Below are positions 24,293-34,761 of a stretch of 64,000 bases of DNA, piece after piece. Position numbers and translations under genes: made by a program. Source of the DNA: Cellulomonas flavigena DSM 20109. GTDB taxonomy: Bacteria; Actinomycetota; Actinomycetes; Actinomycetales; Cellulomonadaceae. The stretch lies in assembly GCF_000092865.1 (NCBI RefSeq), contig NC_014151.1, forward strand, positions 186,001 through 250,000. Reading direction: 5' to 3'. The first letter of the stretch is position 1; every line of letters starts with the position of its first letter. The notes beneath the pieces were generated by a model. The model was not told where the DNA came from. It ran no database searches and saw only the letters and a list, made by a program, of their open reading frames with translations.

Positions 24293-25735
24293 TCAGACCG
24301 GGGTCACGTCCAGGACGGCGATCGCGACCAGGGCGTTGAGCGCGGTCTGCACCTGACGGCCCGTCGACGCGTTGACCGACACCGCGATCTCGACGACCCA
24401 CTCGTCGCGCTCGATGCTCAGCGTGCGGGTCTCGGGGGAGTCCGCCGCACTGCCGCCGCGCGCCACCGTGGTGAACGTCTGCGAGCCGGGCATGCGCTCG
24501 CGGACCGCCCACGAGTCGCCGCCGAGGGTCTCGGTCGCCGCCGCGGCGAACGCGCACAGCCGCGGCACGACGGCCGGGGCGGCGGCGCCGATCGCGACGG
24601 CACTGCTCGACGTCAGCCGCTCGACCGCCTGCACCGGGTCCGCGATGGGCGGGGTCGTGCGGGCACGGGCGCGGGCCCGCCGGCGCTTGGCCTGGTACTG
24701 CGCCTGGTCGGCGCGGCGGAACAGGTGGCGCGCCTCGACCGAGCCCATGACGGCGGTCGAGGCGATGCCGTAGGAGATCGCCGCGCCGTGCGGCAGCGGG
24801 AACTTGGCCACCGTCGTGGACATCGCGGTCGCGACGGTCTCGCGCGGCTGGTCGACGGTGACGAGGCAGAACTCGTCACCGCCGATGCGCGCGGCCGTCG
24901 CGCCGGGGATCGCGTCCGCGGCACGGCGCAGCACGTCCGCGACGGCGCGCAGCAGGTCGTCGCCGGCGTCGTGGCCGAGCTCGTCGTTGACGCGCTTGAG
25001 GCCGTCGACGTCGCACATGACGACGCACGTCTCGCGGCCCGACGCGAGCGCCGCCTCGGCCGCCTGGTCGGCGGTGCGGCGGTTGGCCAGGCCCGTGAGC
25101 GGGTCGTCGGCGATCATGTGGCGCATCTGCTGCTCGAGGTCGACGCGTGCGATCGCTCCCGCGGCGAGCGCGGCGAGCACCTCGGCGGTCGCGACCTCGT
25201 CGACGTGGAACAGCGGTGCGTCGAAGTCGCGGACGACGGTGAGCTGGCCCCAGACCGCGTCGTTGACGACGACCGGCGAGGTCAGCGCGGACGCGGCGCC
25301 GACCTCGCGCAGCATCTCGACCTCCACGCGGTCGCCCGCCGACGTGTCGCCGGGGCGCACCGAGCGGCCCTGCGCGTCGAACGCGTGCGCGACCCAGCTC
25401 TCGCGGTTGCGCAGCAGCGCGCGCAGCGCGGGACGCTCGTCGGCGCGGTACGTGCTGGACAGGAACTGGTGCCAGCGGGGGTCGTTCTCGGGGGACTCGA
25501 GGTGGACGACGCGGCACGTCTCCTGCGTGATGCGGGCGACCGTGCACGCGTCGGCGCCGAGCACGTCCATCGCCGCCTGCGCGGCCGCCTCGACGACCTC
25601 GTCGACGTGCCGGCAGGCGTCGAACCGGTGCGCGGCGACGGCGAGTCCGCGCACGCCACCGAGGTCCGCAGCCGAGAGACCACCTCGGTGCGCACCCTTG
25701 GCGGTCGAGCCCCTGCGCGTCACGCAGCCCATCAT
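24293..25735 (-). CDS. GAF-GGDEF diguanylate cyclase
   Basis: The 480-residue soluble protein has a GAF sensor (about 30-190), a GGDEF domain with intact active site GGDEF (285-289) and a C-terminal region of about 120 residues without recognised motif. The intact active site implies synthesis of cyclic di-GMP. The RxxD product-inhibition site expected five residues earlier is absent, so feedback by that route is unlikely. No membrane helix is seen. The gene is convergent with the NHL gene and divergent from the second AA10 gene. Confidence 0.9.
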   Translation of the reverse strand: MMGCVTRRGSTAKGAHRGGLSAADLGGVRGLAVAAHRFDACRHVDEVVEAAAQAAMDVLGADACTVARITQETCRVVHLESPENDPRWHQFLSSTYRADERPALRALLRNRESWVAHAFDAQGRSVRPGDTSAGDRVEVEMLREVGAASALTSPVVVNDAVWGQLTVVRDFDAPLFHVDEVATAEVLAALAAGAIARVDLEQQMRHMIADDPLTGLANRRTADQAAEAALASGRETCVVMCDVDGLKRVNDELGHDAGDDLLRAVADVLRRAADAIPGATAARIGGDEFCLVTVDQPRETVATAMSTTVAKFPLPHGAAISYGIASTAVMGSVEARHLFRRADQAQYQAKRRRARARARTTPPIADPVQAVERLTSSSAVAIGAAAPAVVPRLCAFAAAATETLGGDSWAVRERMPGSQTFTTVARGGSAADSPETRTLSIERDEWVVEIAVSVNASTGRQVQTALNALVAIAVLDVTPV

Positions 25736-25842
25736 CGGGCCTCCACCCCCGATCCGCCGAGTGCCGATCGTGAGAGGTCGGTGAGATCACTCGTCCGCGT
25801 GGCGGGCCCTTGGTCACTTGGCAAGCGATGTCTGCCGTGCTG

Positions 25843-25852
25843 GAAACGTTTC
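25843..25852. promoter_or_regulatory. LacI-type operator-like palindrome upstream of the second AA10 gene
   Basis: GAAACGTTTC is a perfect ten-base palindrome 109 bases upstream of the AA10 start and 108 bases from the divergent GGDEF gene. It matches the sites before the other two CAZyme genes. Confidence 0.55.
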
Positions 25853-25960
25853 GGAGGCTTGTCCGGCCTGCGGGGCCTCCGCACTCTGTGCAGCACGCTG
25901 CACGAACAGTGCCCGCCCCCAGCGGCGACCCCCGCCGCTCGCGTGAGAGGGAACCCCCGC

Positions 25961-27163
<1,203 letters not shown>

Positions 27164-27246
27164 CGCCCGGACACCACCGACGCGCTCGTACCCTCCCGGG
27201 TGCGGGCGCGTCGTGCGTCCGGCGGGACGCGGTCCGCGGGGGAGGC

Positions 27247-27486
27247 TCAGCCCCCGGCGGTCACGGGCCCTGACATGCGCACGTGCACGCTCACGCCGCG
27301 CACGCTCGTCGGGACGTCGGCGAACCGGGGACGCACCCCGCTCCCCTTCTCGGGCTCGCGGACACGCACGAGCACCCCGTAGCCGCCGGCCTCGGGCGCG
27401 ATGCCGATGCCCGCGACGTCGGGACGCCCGGCGAGCGTCCGTTTCAGCTCGTCCTTGGCGCGTCGTGCCTCGTCCAGATCGGCCAC
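27247..27486 (-). CDS. small protein related to the N-terminal part of the adjacent serine protease
   Basis: From the GTG at 27486, which has GGGAGG eight bases upstream, the product has 79 residues. It begins VADLDEARRAKDEL and contains VAGIGIAPEAGGYGVLVRV. The protease encoded just upstream begins MDHDEARKAKAH and contains LAVGLAPAPDGGFGIALRY at the same distance, so this is a free-standing copy of that N-terminal segment. It follows the protease gene by 47 bases on the same strand and is probably cotranscribed. It could be a propeptide-like inhibitor or partner; this is speculative. Confidence 0.65.
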   Translation of the reverse strand: MADLDEARRAKDELKRTLAGRPDVAGIGIAPEAGGYGVLVRVREPEKGSGVRPRFADVPTSVRGVSVHVRMSGPVTAGG

Positions 27487-27533
27487 TGCCAGCACCTCCC
27501 GCGTCGTCCCGGGGCGCCGGCGCCGCGTCCGCG

Positions 27534-28571
27534 TCAGGCGAGGAGCGTCGCGTCGAGCGCCGTCAGGACGGCATCGATGGGGTTGACGTACGTCAGCCCA
27601 CGCCCATTGTCGCCCCCGTACTCGGAACCGGCAAAGAGCAGACCGAGTGCCACCCCGTCCTCGCGGTAGACCAGCGACCCCGAGTCCCCGCCGCGCGAGA
27701 ACGGACCGGTGCCCAGGCCCTCGACCTCGATCTGGTCGTCGAAGCGCAGGTCGCCCAGCTCGTCGCCGTAGCCGACCACGATGTCGTCGAGCTCGATCGC
27801 CGTCACGCGGCCGCGGGTGACGGACGTCGTCCGGCCGATCTTCACCACCGGCTCGCCACCGAGCGCGCGGGCGGTGGTCGTGATGCGGCCGACGGGGTAC
27901 GTCGGGTCGACCTCCGGGTCGTCGAGCAGCGCGATCGCGGCGTCGACCATGGCGGTCGTCCCGGCGACGAGCGGCGCGAAGGCGGCCAGCGTGCCCACCC
28001 GGTCGGCCGGGGCACCGCCGCCGTCGGCGGGGCCGGGCTGCACGATCAGGTCGCCCGGGCGCGCGGACGGCGAGCCGGCGAGGACGTGGTGGTTCGACAG
28101 TGCGTGCACCACGCCGTCGACGAGCACGAACGCGCCCAGCGTGCCGGCCGTGACGTCGACGTGCGCGATCGAGACGCCCGGCCGCAGCGGCCGGACGCGT
28201 CCCGTCTCGCCCAGGGCCTGCGCGGTGACGACCGGTGGCCGCGGGCCCGGGACCGCCGCGCTGCCGACCTCGGTGCCCGCGCCGGTGGCACCCGTCAGCG
28301 CCCGGATCTCGCCCGTGCGGCGCAGGTCCACGACCTTGCCGACCTCGCCGATCTCAGCCGCCACCTGGTGGGCGATCGAGCGCACGTCCGGGGCGCCGAG
28401 CCGGTAGCGCAGGGCGATCCCGAAGCCGCCGTCCGGGGCGGGGGCGAGCCCGACGGCCAGCGGCGCGGCGACCTCACCCTCGGTCGTCGACGGCCGCACC
28501 ACGCCCTCGACGAGCGTGCGTGCCACCGCCACCGCGTGCGCCTTCGCCTTGCGTGCCTCGTCGTGGTCCAT
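27534..28571 (-). CDS. chymotrypsin-fold serine protease
   Basis: The 345-residue protein has an N-terminal domain of about 100 residues and then a chymotrypsin-like protease. The triad is visible as His in SNHHVLAG, Asp in MVDAAIALL and Ser in GGDSGSLVY. No signal peptide is seen from the ATG at 28571, which follows a GGGGGA ribosome site, so the location is unclear. Proteins of this kind occur in polymer-degrading actinobacteria and the natural substrate is unknown. A small gene copying the N-terminal domain follows. Confidence 0.82.
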   Translation of the reverse strand: MDHDEARKAKAHAVAVARTLVEGVVRPSTTEGEVAAPLAVGLAPAPDGGFGIALRYRLGAPDVRSIAHQVAAEIGEVGKVVDLRRTGEIRALTGATGAGTEVGSAAVPGPRPPVVTAQALGETGRVRPLRPGVSIAHVDVTAGTLGAFVLVDGVVHALSNHHVLAGSPSARPGDLIVQPGPADGGGAPADRVGTLAAFAPLVAGTTAMVDAAIALLDDPEVDPTYPVGRITTTARALGGEPVVKIGRTTSVTRGRVTAIELDDIVVGYGDELGDLRFDDQIEVEGLGTGPFSRGGDSGSLVYREDGVALGLLFAGSEYGGDNGRGLTYVNPIDAVLTALDATLLA

Positions 28572-28714
28572 GGGTCCCCCTTCGTCGTCGCCACCAGCCC
28601 CCTGCTGCGCGCGGGCGCCCATTGTGTCCGGTGCGTCCGACACGCGCCGTCCGCGATCGTCCTGCGGACGCTCGGCACCGTCCCCTCGTCCCCGCCGTCC
28701 GGCGCCGGGAACGG

Positions 28715-28749
28715 CGACGCCCCACCCGGGAGACCGGGGTGGGGCGTCG
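28715..28749. terminator. terminator hairpin after the DUF6458 gene
   Basis: CGACGCCCCACC at 28715-28726 pairs with 28738-28749. It lies 17 bases past the stop of the minus-strand gene that ends at 28766 and before the protease gene. Confidence 0.7.
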
Positions 28750-28765
28750 TGGTCGGGCGTGCGCG

Positions 28766-28990
28766 TCAGGCCGGCGGGACGGGCGGGTTGTCGTGACGCT
28801 CGATGACCTCACGGTGCGAGGTGTTGGCACGCTGGTTGGTCATCGCGATCGCGAGGATCAGCGCGAGGGCACCCGCGCCCATGCAGATGTAGCCGATGAC
28901 CGTCAGGTCGACACCCTCGATGCGGTCGGAGACGCCGAACGAGAGGATCGCCCCGATCACCAGGAGTGCGATGCCGGTACCGATACCCAT
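28766..28990 (-). CDS. DUF6458-like small membrane protein
   Basis: From the ATG at 28990, with a GAAGGAG ribosome site, the product has 74 residues with two membrane segments (about 3-20 and 30-50) and a charged cytoplasmic tail. The start MGIGTGIALLVIGAILSFGV is characteristic of a small actinobacterial family of unknown function. It appears monocistronic. Confidence 0.8.
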   Translation of the reverse strand: MGIGTGIALLVIGAILSFGVSDRIEGVDLTVIGYICMGAGALALILAIAMTNQRANTSHREVIERHDNPPVPPA

Positions 28991-29143
28991 GTCGCTCCTT
29001 CGTCGTGCCTCGGTGCGGGCCACCGTGACCCACCTGGTGGCCGAGTCTGGTCCCACCCGGGGGGTCTCGCACGTCGAACGCCCGGCCGCGGGGCCGTCCG
29101 GGGGACGCACGTGCGGGCGTCGTCACGGGTGGCCGGAGGGCGT

Positions 29144-29191
29144 CCGAGACGTTTCGGCGGGTGTCCGGGGGTGCGCCCGCCTGGCTAGCGT
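29144..29191 (+). promoter_or_regulatory. LacI-type palindrome and -10 element of the GH43 gene
   Basis: CCGAGACGTTTCGG at 29144-29157 is a 14-bp palindrome with one mismatch and shares its core with the sites before both AA10 genes. The -10 element TAGCGT at 29186-29191 is six bases before the ATG, so the message should be leaderless. Confidence 0.6.
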
Positions 29192-29197
29192 CCGGCC

Positions 29198-30994
29198 ATG
29201 GTGGTCACCGGTCGTGCTGTCGCCCGTGCCCTGTCGCGGCGGACCCGCGCCCGCCGCCCGGCGACGCTCCCCGTCGCGGTCGCGGCGTCGCTCGCGTTCG
29301 TCGTCGGTCTGCTCGCGCCGGTGACCGCGACCGCCGGCGCGCCGCCCGGCGTGCCGCTGCCCGACGGCGCGCTCGCGGCGGTGGGCGACCTCACGCCCGT
29401 GCACGACCCCGCGCTCGTCGTCGAGGGCGACACCTGGCACGTCCTCGGCACGGGGCGCGTCGACCGCGAGAACGGCGGCACGATCCAGCACTGGGTGTCC
29501 CGCGACGCGGGCGTGACCTGGAACTACGCGCGGACGATCTGGCCGTCGGTGCCGACGTGGCTCGACCAGCGGATCAGCGGGCTGGAGAACCTCTGGGCGC
29601 CCGAGGTCGTCGAGCACGACGGCACGTACTACCTCTACTACTCGGCGTCGCGGTTCGGCACGAACACGTCCGTGACGGCGCTGGCGACGAACACCACGCT
29701 CGACCCGGCGGACCCCGCGTACCGGTGGGTCGACCAGGGTGAGGTGATCTCGTCGCCGCAGTCCGGGCTGCCCGGGGGCATGGCGTTCAACGCGATCGAC
29801 GCGGGTGTGGTCGACGTCGACGGCCGGCCCTGGATGGCGATCGGGTCGTTCTGGCACGGGATCTTCCTCGTCGAGCTCTCGTGGCCCAGCGGCAAGCCCG
29901 TGCCGTCCTGGCGCACGACCGCCCGGCACCTCGCCGCCGGCCGCCCCGACGGGAACGCCGTCGAGGCGCCCTACCTGTACGCCCGCGACGGCTGGTACTA
30001 CCTGTTCGTCTCCGAGGGTGCGTGCTGCCGCGGGACCGACTCGACCTACCGGATCTCGGTGGGGCGCTCGCGCGACGTGACCGGCCCGTACGTCGACCGG
30101 AACGGGCGTGACCTCGTCGCCGGCGGCGGCAGCGTGCTCCTCGAGCGGCACGGCGTGCAGGCCGGGCCCGGCGGGCAGTCGGTCTCGCAGGACGTCCTGG
30201 CGTACCACTACTACGCGACGAACGACGGCGGGACGCCCACCCTCGGCCTGCAGAAGCTGCGGTGGGTGGAGGGCTGGCCCGTCGCGGACACGCGTGCCGC
30301 CGCGGCCACCGTCACCGCGCAGCCCGCCGACGGGTCCGTCGGCCTCGGCGGCACGACGACGCTCACGCTGGGTGCGTCCGGCTCGCCGGCACCCGTCGCC
30401 GTGTGGCAGACGTCCGCCGACGGCGGCCGCACCTGGCAGTACGCCGGCAACCAGCGCGTCGTCGACGGGCGCTCGACGCACGTGCTGCGCGACGTGCGCG
30501 TGGAGACGCAGGTGCGGGCGTACCTGGTGAACGCGACGGGGACGGTGCTGACGCGGGCAGCGAGGGTGCGGCCGTCGCCGACGTCGATGCCGAGCCCAAC
30601 GCCGAGCCCGACGTCGAGCGTGACGCCGAGCCCGACGCCCTCGCCGACCGTCGAGCCGAGCCCGACGCTCCCGGCCGCGGCGACGTGCGCGGTCGCGTAC
30701 GCGGCGACCTCCTGGGGCGACGGGTTCACCGCATCGGTGCGGCTCACCAACACCGGCTCGGCCCCGCTGACGTGGACGCTGACGTTCGACCTCGCCGACG
30801 GTCAGCGCGTGGCGCAGGGCTGGAGCGCGACGTGGGCCCAGACCGGCACGACGGTCCGTGCGAGCGGTGCGTCGTGGAACGCCACGCTCGCCCCCGGGGC
30901 GACGGCCGACATCGGCTTCAACGGCACCCACACGGGCAGCACCCCGGCGCCGACGTCCTTCACGGTCGCCGGCACCCCCTGCACGTCGGCCTGA
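29198..30994 (+). CDS. secreted GH43 arabinanase with Ig-like domain and CBM2
   Basis: The 598-residue precursor has a long signal peptide (to about residue 46), a five-bladed GH43 domain (about 50-370), a short Ig-like domain (about 370-455), a Pro/Ser/Thr linker and a C-terminal CBM2 (about 493-598). GH43 catalytic residues are placed by VHDPALV (Asp, base), NAIDAGVV (Asp) and VEAPYLY (Glu, acid). The pattern LENLWAPEVVEHDGTYYLYYS is typical of endo-1,5-alpha-L-arabinanases. It would cleave arabinan side chains of pectin outside the cell while CBM2 holds it to cellulose. Exact specificity is inferred. Confidence 0.9.
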   Translation: MVVTGRAVARALSRRTRARRPATLPVAVAASLAFVVGLLAPVTATAGAPPGVPLPDGALAAVGDLTPVHDPALVVEGDTWHVLGTGRVDRENGGTIQHWVSRDAGVTWNYARTIWPSVPTWLDQRISGLENLWAPEVVEHDGTYYLYYSASRFGTNTSVTALATNTTLDPADPAYRWVDQGEVISSPQSGLPGGMAFNAIDAGVVDVDGRPWMAIGSFWHGIFLVELSWPSGKPVPSWRTTARHLAAGRPDGNAVEAPYLYARDGWYYLFVSEGACCRGTDSTYRISVGRSRDVTGPYVDRNGRDLVAGGGSVLLERHGVQAGPGGQSVSQDVLAYHYYATNDGGTPTLGLQKLRWVEGWPVADTRAAAATVTAQPADGSVGLGGTTTLTLGASGSPAPVAVWQTSADGGRTWQYAGNQRVVDGRSTHVLRDVRVETQVRAYLVNATGTVLTRAARVRPSPTSMPSPTPSPTSSVTPSPTPSPTVEPSPTLPAAATCAVAYAATSWGDGFTASVRLTNTGSAPLTWTLTFDLADGQRVAQGWSATWAQTGTTVRASGASWNATLAPGATADIGFNGTHTGSTPAPTSFTVAGTPCTSA

Positions 30995-31015
30995 ACCTGC
31001 GCCGTGCGCGGACGG

Positions 31016-31021
31016 TAGGTT
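31016..31021 (+). promoter_or_regulatory. -10 element of the NUDIX gene
   Basis: TAGGTT ends seven bases before the ATG at 31029, and no ribosome site is present, so a leaderless message is predicted. Confidence 0.5.
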
Positions 31022-31028
31022 CGCGCGC

Positions 31029-31580
31029 ATGGGCTGGCGGACCGTCTCCTCGCGCGTCGTGTACGAGAACCCCTGGATCCGGGTGCGCGAGGACGACGCG
31101 CTCGCGCCCGACGGGCGCCCGGCGCGGTACGGCGTGGTCGAGCTGCGGCCGTCGGTGTTCGTCGTCGCGCTCACCGACGACGACGAGGTCGTGCTCGTCA
31201 CGACCGACCGCTACACCACCGGACCGCACTCGATCGAGGTGCCGGCGGGCGGCACCGACGGCCAGGAGCCGCTGGTCGCCGCGCAGCGCGAGCTCGCCGA
31301 GGAGACCGGCCTCGTCGCGCGCGAGTGGACGCGGGTCGGCACGGTCGACGCGCTCAACGGGATCGCGCGGGCCGTCGAGCACGTGTTCGTCGCGCGGGGC
31401 CTGTCGCCCGCCGTGGACACCGCCACCACGCGCCACGAGCAGGCCGCCGAGGGCATCACCGACGTGCGGACCGTCCCGTTCGCCGAGGTGCTGCAGATGA
31501 TGAGGACCGGCAGGATCCGCGACGGCGAGACCGTCGCCGCGATGGCGCTCGCGGCGCTGCACCTGGGCCGCCTGGCCTGA
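31029..31580 (+). CDS. NUDIX hydrolase, ADP-ribose pyrophosphatase-like
   Basis: The 183-residue protein has the NUDIX core AAQRELAEETGL preceded by PAGGTDGQEP. The layout (N-terminal beta domain, PAG before the box, Glu-rich helix) fits ADP-ribose or sugar-nucleotide pyrophosphatases. The box is one residue shorter than the usual spacing and its first Glu position may be Gln, so metal binding may differ slightly. The gene follows GH43 by 34 bases but has its own -10 element. Confidence 0.85.
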   Translation: MGWRTVSSRVVYENPWIRVREDDALAPDGRPARYGVVELRPSVFVVALTDDDEVVLVTTDRYTTGPHSIEVPAGGTDGQEPLVAAQRELAEETGLVAREWTRVGTVDALNGIARAVEHVFVARGLSPAVDTATTRHEQAAEGITDVRTVPFAEVLQMMRTGRIRDGETVAAMALAALHLGRLA

Positions 31581-31650
31581 GGGCGACGGGCGGCGACGAC
31601 GACGGTCATGTCCCCGCCCTGGCGCGGCGGTCGCTGCCGGCCCGCTCCGG

Positions 31651-32676
31651 TCAGCGGGACGGTGGCGCCGTCGAGTCCCGCACGACGAGCGACGTTGCGA
31701 GCTCGATGTGGTGCGAGTCCGGCTCGCGGCCGGAGGCCATGGCCAGCACCGTGCGCAGCGCGACGCGGCCGATGTCGTCGAGCGGCTGGTGCACGCACGT
31801 CAGCGGCGGGTTGGTCCACGCGGCGACGTACGTGTCGTCGTACCCGACGACCGACAGGTCCCGTGGCACCGCCAGCCCCAGCAGGCGTGCGGCCTCCAGC
31901 ACGCCGAGCGCCTGCGCGTCGCTGCTCGCGACGACCGCGGTGGGCGGGTCGGGCAGGCGCAGCAGCTCGTCGGCGGTCTGCCGGGCGGCGTCGTGGTCGA
32001 ACGCGACGTGCCGGACGAGCGCGGGGTCGACGGGCACGCCGGCGCGCTGGCACGCGGACCGGTAGCCGTCGACGCGCGCGACGGCGCTGATCGACACCTC
32101 GGGTCCGCCGATCATGGCGATGCGCGTGTGCCCCAGACCCAGCAGGTGCTCGGTGGCCGTGCGGCCCCCGCTCCAGTTCGTGGACCCGACGGACACCAGC
32201 TCGGGCGTCGTCAGGTGCAGCGGGTCGATGACGACGACGGGCAGGCGGGCCCGCGCGATGGCCGCGTAGGTCGTCTCGGTGACCTGCGCCGTGACGACGA
32301 TCGCGCCGGTCCGACGCGCGGCCACGAGCCGCCGCGTCCACGTCGCCGGGGGTGTGGGGCGTGCGCCGCCGCCGCGGCTCAGGCGGGACACGGCGACGTC
32401 CGCGTCCGCGTCCTCCGCGGCGAGGGTGACGCCGCGCAGCACCTCCATCGCGTACGGGCTGTCGAGCTTGTCGACGAGGAACTCGACCGTGCGGCGTACC
32501 TCGGGGCGCCGCTCGCCGGGGGCGCGGTAGCCGAGCTGCGCGACGGCGGCCTCGACGCGCTCGCGGGTGGCGGGGGCGACGTCGTGCCGGTTGAGGACCT
32601 TGGAGGCGGTGGCGATGGAGACCCCGGCGAGCTCCGCGACGGCGGTGAGCGTGGGGCGGCGCTCGGGTGCTGGCAT
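31651..32676 (-). CDS. LacI-family transcriptional regulator of the tetrose-type operon
   Basis: The 341-residue protein has an N-terminal LacI helix-turn-helix (TLTAVAELAGVSIATASKVLN, here residues about 9-29) and a periplasmic-binding-protein-like ligand domain ending in the typical TCVHQPLDDIG. It is divergent from a four-gene catabolic operon, and the intergenic region has several GAAAACT-type elements overlapping the operon promoter. It therefore probably represses the operon until its sugar or sugar phosphate accumulates. The ATG at 32676 has GGACG upstream. Confidence 0.9.
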   Translation of the reverse strand: MPAPERRPTLTAVAELAGVSIATASKVLNRHDVAPATRERVEAAVAQLGYRAPGERRPEVRRTVEFLVDKLDSPYAMEVLRGVTLAAEDADADVAVSRLSRGGGARPTPPATWTRRLVAARRTGAIVVTAQVTETTYAAIARARLPVVVIDPLHLTTPELVSVGSTNWSGGRTATEHLLGLGHTRIAMIGGPEVSISAVARVDGYRSACQRAGVPVDPALVRHVAFDHDAARQTADELLRLPDPPTAVVASSDAQALGVLEAARLLGLAVPRDLSVVGYDDTYVAAWTNPPLTCVHQPLDDIGRVALRTVLAMASGREPDSHHIELATSLVVRDSTAPPSR

Positions 32677-32700
32677 GGTGCGTCCTTCCGTCCTCGGGCC

Positions 32701-32831
32701 GAAACTAGTCCGCGGGAGCCGAAAACTCCACTCGCTCGGGCGGCCCCCGTTGCGCCTTCCGGGCCTGCCGTTGACAGGACACAGGGCGAAAACTAGCGTG
32801 AAAACCACGGCACGGTGACCGAAAAGTTTTC
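32701..32831. promoter_or_regulatory. operon promoter with LacI-type operators
   Basis: On the plus strand TTGACA (32771-32776) and TAGCGT (32794-32799) are separated by exactly 17 bases, the best promoter in the window. Operator-like elements are GAAACTAG (32701), GAAAACTCC (32721), GAAAACTAG (32788, overlapping the -10) and the palindrome GAAAAGTTTTC (32821-32831). They fit repression of the operon and autoregulation of the divergent LacI gene. Confidence 0.75.
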
Positions 32832-32911
32832 TGCCGACGAGGTCGAGGCTCCGGGCGCCCGCCGCCGCACCGCGCGACGACGCGCACCGACGACGAAGAG
32901 GTCTTGCCCGC

Positions 32912-33877
32912 ATGAGCACGCCCGCCACCCGTCCCACCAGCGCGCAGTGGCCGATCGCCGCCGCCATGCTCCCGTTCCCCGCGTCGCAGGACGCGCCGGC
33001 GGACACCTGGGTCGACCACCTCGCCGAGGTCGCGTACGAGGGTTTCACCGAGGTCGACCTCACGGACTCCTGGGTGCAGCCGGGCGACCTGGCGCCGGCC
33101 CGGCTCGAGGAGCTGCGTGACGCACTGGTCACGGTCGGGCTCGACCCCGTCGCGCTCTCCGCGATCCGCCGCTCGGTCATCGACCCGCGGACGGGCGACG
33201 AGAACCTCGCCTACTCGCACCGCACCATCGACGCGGCCGCAGCGCTCGGCGTCCGCGTCGTCAGCGTCGGGCTGCACCGCCCCCTGCTGCCCGCCCAGCG
33301 CGAGGCGTTCTGGTTCTGGACCGAGGAGGGCCCGCACGACCCGACGGACCCCGAGACGTGGGACCGCGCGGTGACGCGGCTGCGCGAGCTCGGCCGGCAC
33401 GCCGCCGAGGTGGGCGTCGAGCTGTCGCTCGAGATGTACGAGGACACGCTGCTCGGCACGGCGGAGTCCGCCGTCCGGCTCGTCCACGACATCGGGGAGG
33501 CGAACGTCGGCCTCAACCCCGACCTCGGCAACCTCGTCCGCCTGCACCGCCCGATCGAGGACTTCCAGGCCGCCGTCGCCGCGTGCCTCCCCGTCTCCAA
33601 CTACTGGCACGTCAAGAGCTACTTCCGTGACGAGGACCGCGCCACCGGTACGTACGTCGCGCTGCCCGCCCCCATGGAGATGGGCGCGGTGAGCTACCGG
33701 ACCGCGATCCGCACGGCCGTCGAGTCCGGGTTCACCGGCCCGTTCTGCGTCGAGCACTACGGCGGCGACGGCCTGTCCGTCTCCGCGCGCAACGCGCGGT
33801 ACATCCGCCGCATGCTGGCCGTCGCCACCGGCGAGGCCCGCGCGTCCGTCCTCGCGGCCGCGGCGGCGCAGCGATGA
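32912..33877 (+). CDS. sugar phosphate isomerase/epimerase (TIM barrel)
   Basis: The 321-residue protein is an AP-endonuclease-2-like TIM barrel of the xylose isomerase superfamily. Metal ligands are suggested by Glu in LSLEMYEDT, Asp in LNPDLGN, His in WHVKSY and Glu in CVEHYGGD. It is the first gene of the LacI-controlled operon and is followed with a four-base overlap. Related enzymes isomerise or racemise tetrulose phosphates in erythritol pathways (EryC type), which fits the neighbours. The exact substrate is not known. Confidence 0.83.
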   Translation: MSTPATRPTSAQWPIAAAMLPFPASQDAPADTWVDHLAEVAYEGFTEVDLTDSWVQPGDLAPARLEELRDALVTVGLDPVALSAIRRSVIDPRTGDENLAYSHRTIDAAAALGVRVVSVGLHRPLLPAQREAFWFWTEEGPHDPTDPETWDRAVTRLRELGRHAAEVGVELSLEMYEDTLLGTAESAVRLVHDIGEANVGLNPDLGNLVRLHRPIEDFQAAVAACLPVSNYWHVKSYFRDEDRATGTYVALPAPMEMGAVSYRTAIRTAVESGFTGPFCVEHYGGDGLSVSARNARYIRRMLAVATGEARASVLAAAAAQR

Positions 33878-34761
33878 GCGCCCGCGTCGCGGTCCTCGGC
33901 CTGGGGGCCATGGGGCTGCCCATGGCCACCGCGCTCGCGCGGACGTTCGACGTCGTCGCGTACGACATCGCCGACGAGCGGGTCGGGCTCGCGGTCGAGG
34001 CCGGCGCGACGGGCGCGGCGAGCGTCGCCGAGGCGTGCACCGGCACCGACGTCGTGGTCGTCGGTGTGCGGGACGGCGCGCAGCTCGACGCGCTCGTGCT
34101 CGGCGACGGCGGCGTCGCAGCGTCCCTGCCGGCGGGTGCCGTGGTCGTCGTGACGTCGACGGTCGGCGAGGACGCCGTGCGCTCGACCGCCGCCGCGCTC
34201 GCGGCCCGCGGCATCCTCACGGTCGACGCACCCGTCTCCGGCGGGCCCGTGCGGGCCGGCACCGGCGACCTGCTCGTCATGGTCGGTGCCGACGACGACG
34301 CCCTGGCCGCCGCGCGCCCGGTGCTCGACGCGCTCTCGTCGTCCCTCACCGTCGTCGGCGGCATCGGTGCAGGTCAGCAGCTCAAGACCGTCAACCAGCT
34401 GTTGTGCGGCATCCACACCGCCGCGGCGTCCGAGGCCCTTGCGCTCGCGCACCGCCTGGGCCTGGACCTCGACGCGTGCATCGAGGTGCTCGGGCAGGGA
34501 GCCGCCGCGTCGTTCATGCTGGCCGACCGCGGCCCGCGGATCGCGCAGCAGCTGCGCGGCGAGACCCCGCCGCTGCGCTCGCGGCTCGACGTCATCGGCA
34601 AGGACATGGGCATCGTCGGGGACCTCACGCGCCGCCTCAAGGTCGCGACGCCCGTCGCCGCGGCCGCCGAGCAGCTCTACCGGCAGGTGTCCGCCGCCGG
34701 CCTCGACGCGGCCGACGACTCGGTCGTCGCGACGCGCCTGCTGCGGGAGGAGACATGGTGA
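33874..34761 (+). CDS. 3-hydroxyisobutyrate-dehydrogenase-like oxidoreductase
   Basis: The 295-residue protein begins with an NAD(P)-binding loop, VLGLGAMGLPMATAL, and has the substrate motif DAPVSGGPVRAGTG and the catalytic Lys in GAGQQLKTVNQLL. This beta-hydroxyacid dehydrogenase family includes the threonate dehydrogenase LtnD. In this operon it probably oxidises a four-carbon sugar acid or a related hydroxyacid. It overlaps the upstream isomerase gene by four bases and the kinase gene by seven. No DUF1537 kinase or aldolase of the threonate route is present, so its place in the pathway is uncertain. Confidence 0.85.
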   Translation: MSARVAVLGLGAMGLPMATALARTFDVVAYDIADERVGLAVEAGATGAASVAEACTGTDVVVVGVRDGAQLDALVLGDGGVAASLPAGAVVVVTSTVGEDAVRSTAAALAARGILTVDAPVSGGPVRAGTGDLLVMVGADDDALAAARPVLDALSSSLTVVGGIGAGQQLKTVNQLLCGIHTAAASEALALAHRLGLDLDACIEVLGQGAAASFMLADRGPRIAQQLRGETPPLRSRLDVIGKDMGIVGDLTRRLKVATPVAAAAEQLYRQVSAAGLDAADDSVVATRLLREETW

